Assembly: GCA_021797295.1 (NCBI GenBank)
Contig: JAKAAA010000062.1
Location: 1 to 6,303, forward strand
Direction: 5' to 3'
DNA: 6,303 bases
Source of the DNA: Thermoplasmata archaeon
GTDB taxonomy: Archaea > Thermoplasmatota > Thermoplasmata > Thermoplasmatales > Thermoplasmataceae
The stretch's first letter is position 1, and the number at the start of each line of letters is the position of its first letter. The notes beneath the pieces were generated by a model, which saw only the letters and a list, made by a program, of their open reading frames with translations, was not told where the DNA came from and made no database searches. Shown in pieces: positions 4,676 to 6,303 of this stretch. The position numbers were made by a program, and so were the translations under genes.

Positions 4676-5832
4676 TCCAGCTCTTCAGTAATTATATACT
4701 TTTTATCTGACTTGAATATATAGATGTTTTTCTTTCCGTTAAGTTCAGGTTCTATCTTGTTTTTATATCTGTAAGTCTCCTCTGGCTGCATGCTGAACCT
4801 GAAATATATTTTGCCCGCATCAAATTTTTTTAATTTGGGTAGTATATCCAGTGAGGCTGAATAATCTAGAATGGCATACTGTTTCCCGGCGAATTGTTCA
4901 TAGATAGAATTTCCTGAAAATACAGATCTTCTGCTATCGGAATATATGAGTTTCCAATCAGGATCTATTACCTTATTAAGAAGACCGGCAGATAAAACCG
5001 ATATATCCGGTACAAATAGATACTCCATATTTTTAAGAACAGATTCAATGGAATGCTGAAATTCTTCTGGCTTGCCCGATATCACCCTGTTTTCCGGAAG
5101 CAAAACCGCTGTTGCCTTACCAATAGATAAGGATGGGGAATAAAGAGTCAACCTGTTCAGATTGCCATTCACAGAAATATATTCTTTTTCTCCGTCCAGA
5201 GGTATATTCTCCCATTTCATATGTGGAGGCAAATCTATTGCGTACCCTGAAATGCCTTGTCTTCCCTTAACGATATCTACAGGATCAGGGGATAGCTGGG
5301 AAAAGACTTTTTCACGTGAATTCTGTGGCCTGAGTGGATCACTGAATATTATTTTTCCGTTAAAATCGCCGTTGTAATCAAAAAAATCCTCACACAAGAA
5401 ATTGGCATCTGAACCATAAGGTTTTCTGTTTAACATGGACATTAAATACCTGCTTCTGTTTATTTCAATACCTGATACATCAGAAGAAAGAGAAAACATA
5501 ATATCCTGCATACCAGCCCCGCTACCTGCATCTATAATGTACCGACTCTTCAATCTATTCGCCCGGTATTTTCCTACTATTTCCGGGGTCGAGTATAAGG
5601 ATGAATAATAATCAAGGAATAAATGGGCAGCTTGGGAAAATTTTCTTGATACCCTGATTCTGGATTTGGCAAATTCAAATAAATATTTAAATTCTGGATT
5701 TCTGTTCCTGTTTATTTTTTCCGGACCATAACCGAGGCGGATCTTTGCAGCTATTTCATTTATTTCTTCATCCACACTTTTATAATAGCTTTCTGAAGTG
5801 TAGAGCTTTTCAAGCAATTTTTCTATATTCAT
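4672..5832 (-). CDS. Class I SAM-dependent methyltransferase with THUMP-like C-terminal domain
   Basis: 386 residues. An N-terminal helical region (1-95) is followed by a Rossmann methyltransferase core. Motif I is IIDAGSGAGMQ (99-109) and the motif II acid is E123 in SGIEINRSRY. The DPLRP motif (165-169) is followed by VFSQLSPDP and GYAIDLPPHM (196-205). The DPxR motif with a nearby SPD element is characteristic, as I recall it, of the THUMP-like (PG_1098-type) methyltransferases, which carry DPARR. The C-terminal 70 residues (KQYAILDYSASLDILPKL onward, ending in ITEELE) fit the small THUMP-like domain. There is no NPPY-type catalytic motif, so the base or substrate modified cannot be named; an RNA substrate is inference. 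The ATG overlaps the stop of the upstream AhpD-like gene by 4 nt (ATGA), so the two are translationally coupled in one operon. The methyltransferase is secure, the subfamily less so. Confidence 0.8.
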   Translation of the reverse strand: MNIEKLLEKLYTSESYYKSVDEEINEIAAKIRLGYGPEKINRNRNPEFKYLFEFAKSRIRVSRKFSQAAHLFLDYYSSLYSTPEIVGKYRANRLKSRYIIDAGSGAGMQDIMFSLSSDVSGIEINRSRYLMSMLNRKPYGSDANFLCEDFFDYNGDFNGKIIFSDPLRPQNSREKVFSQLSPDPVDIVKGRQGISGYAIDLPPHMKWENIPLDGEKEYISVNGNLNRLTLYSPSLSIGKATAVLLPENRVISGKPEEFQHSIESVLKNMEYLFVPDISVLSAGLLNKVIDPDWKLIYSDSRRSVFSGNSIYEQFAGKQYAILDYSASLDILPKLKKFDAGKIYFRFSMQPEETYRYKNKIEPELNGKKNIYIFKSDKKYIITEELE

Positions 5833-6203
5833 TGTTTTTCGAACTGATTGATTGCATCAATTAAACTATTCATTTCCATAAGTGCCTGGGATCCATACAT
5901 AAGAACTGTTACATAACCCACCTCCATGAGTTCTTTCTTTGTAGCTCCGGCTTTGAATGCTTCGCTGACATGATAGGAGATGCACCACTCACATCTTGCT
6001 GCGATTCCAAGTGCAAGGGCTAGCAACTCTTTTGTTTTTGAATCCAGTGCTCCAGTCTTCATTGTTGCACCCATGAAATTCATAAATGAACTGGTGAATC
6101 CCTTGTTGTCCTTGTCAGCCTCTATTATAACCCTATTAACTTCCTGTAATTTTTTATTCGCATCCATAAATATCTGTGATTCATTCTTTTTATTCGCATC
6201 CAT
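5829..6203 (-). CDS. AhpD-like / carboxymuconolactone decarboxylase family protein with duplicated start
   Basis: 124 residues from the ATG at 6203. The all-helical CMD/AhpD domain covers about residues 30-118. Its redox motif is CEWCISYH (C71, C74, H78), the CxxCxxxH of alkylhydroperoxidase-like members, within LALGIAARCEWCISYHVSEAFKAGA. Such proteins reduce hydroperoxides or take part in thiol redox reactions in the cytoplasm. A perfect 36-bp tandem duplication gives the N-terminus MDANKK-NESQIF-MDANKK. The ATG at 6167 (112 aa) gives the usual family start and is an alternative. A TTG at 6257 would add 18 residues and is less likely. I chose 6203 because it keeps the roughly 30-nt spacing to the TATA element at 6230-6238 that the second copy would have had before duplication. 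The gene overlaps the methyltransferase gene by 4 nt, so it is first in a two-gene operon. Confidence 0.85.
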   Translation of the reverse strand: MDANKKNESQIFMDANKKLQEVNRVIIEADKDNKGFTSSFMNFMGATMKTGALDSKTKELLALALGIAARCEWCISYHVSEAFKAGATKKELMEVGYVTVLMYGSQALMEMNSLIDAINQFEKQ

Positions 6204-6222
6204 AAATATCTGTGATTCATTC
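6151..6222 (-). repeat. Perfect 36-bp tandem duplication over the AhpD-like start codon
   Basis: Two identical adjacent copies, 6151-6186 and 6187-6222, with two further matching bases at 6223-6224. The length is 12 codons, so the frame is kept. Each copy contains an ATG (6203 and 6167) and the same 17 nt upstream of it. No divergence between the copies suggests a recent event or strong constraint. Confidence 0.95.
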
Positions 6223-6229
6223 TTATTAC

Positions 6230-6238
6230 ATATATTAA
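6230..6238 (-). promoter_or_regulatory. TATA-like promoter element of the AhpD-like/methyltransferase operon
   Basis: The minus strand reads TTAATATAT, centred about 31 nt before the ATG at 6203. A second candidate, ATTTTTTATG near 6280-6289, sits 27 nt before the TTG at 6257. Confidence 0.4.
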
Positions 6239-6290
6239 GATAATTATTACCAAGCAAAATAGATGCTCAAAGTTATTACCATAAAAAATC

Positions 6291-6302
6291 TTATTCGAAT
6301 AA
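6291..6302. repeat. 12-bp perfect palindrome TTATTCGAATAA at the window edge
   Basis: Self-complementary TTATTC/GAATAA lies about 55 nt upstream of the likely operon TATA element. It could be a regulator site for the redox operon or belong to the next gene outside the window. Unassigned. Confidence 0.3.
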
Positions 6303-6303
6303 A

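Noticed and set aside
5162..5377. 71-codon plus-strand ORF
   Set aside because: Antisense shadow of the methyltransferase gene, covering its DPLRP region.
6151..6224. The tandem 36-bp repeat as a CRISPR array
   Set aside because: The copies are directly adjacent with no spacers, and there are only two.
5980..6243. 87-codon plus-strand ORF
   Set aside because: Antisense to the AhpD-like gene; its apparent internal repeat is only the 36-bp duplication read backwards.

Overview
The window looks like chromosomal DNA of a thermoacidophilic archaeon of the Thermoplasmatales (Ferroplasma/Acidiplasma/Thermoplasma-like). Four things point there: the AT-rich composition; a UbiA prenyltransferase of the archaeal ether-lipid type; a tRNA-Ser(GCU) with a long variable arm and no encoded CCA; and a gene layout in which most start codons lie about 23-31 nt below a TATA-like element with no ribosome binding site, as expected for leaderless archaeal transcripts. 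The genus is inferred, not shown.

Left part (1-1236): a minus-strand flavoprotein of the CoA-disulfide reductase/NADH oxidase family runs off the left edge. It is followed by about 400 bp without a clear gene. Then comes a 24-codon minus-strand ORF with a full Shine-Dalgarno sequence and a tail of 16 consecutive Asp/Glu residues, facing a divergent plus-strand gene. Middle (1237-3470): a plus-strand alpha/beta-hydrolase esterase, a convergent small membrane protein, and, divergent from that, the plus-strand UbiA enzyme likely to make digeranylgeranylglyceryl phosphate for membrane lipids.

Right part (3471-6303) is all minus strand. In transcription order it holds an AhpD/carboxymuconolactone-decarboxylase-like protein, a THUMP-like SAM-dependent methyltransferase whose start overlaps it by 4 nt, GTP cyclohydrolase II (riboflavin synthesis), a 60-residue acidic protein of unknown function, and tRNA-Ser(GCU) starting 3 nt after the stop codon of that small gene.

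The genes are mostly housekeeping, and I see no defence system, CRISPR array, IS element or clear mobile island. The points most worth a second look are the SD-led acidic microprotein, the ORF-tRNA arrangement, and a perfect 36-bp tandem duplication that copies the start codon of the AhpD-like gene. Several short palindromes sit in promoter regions.
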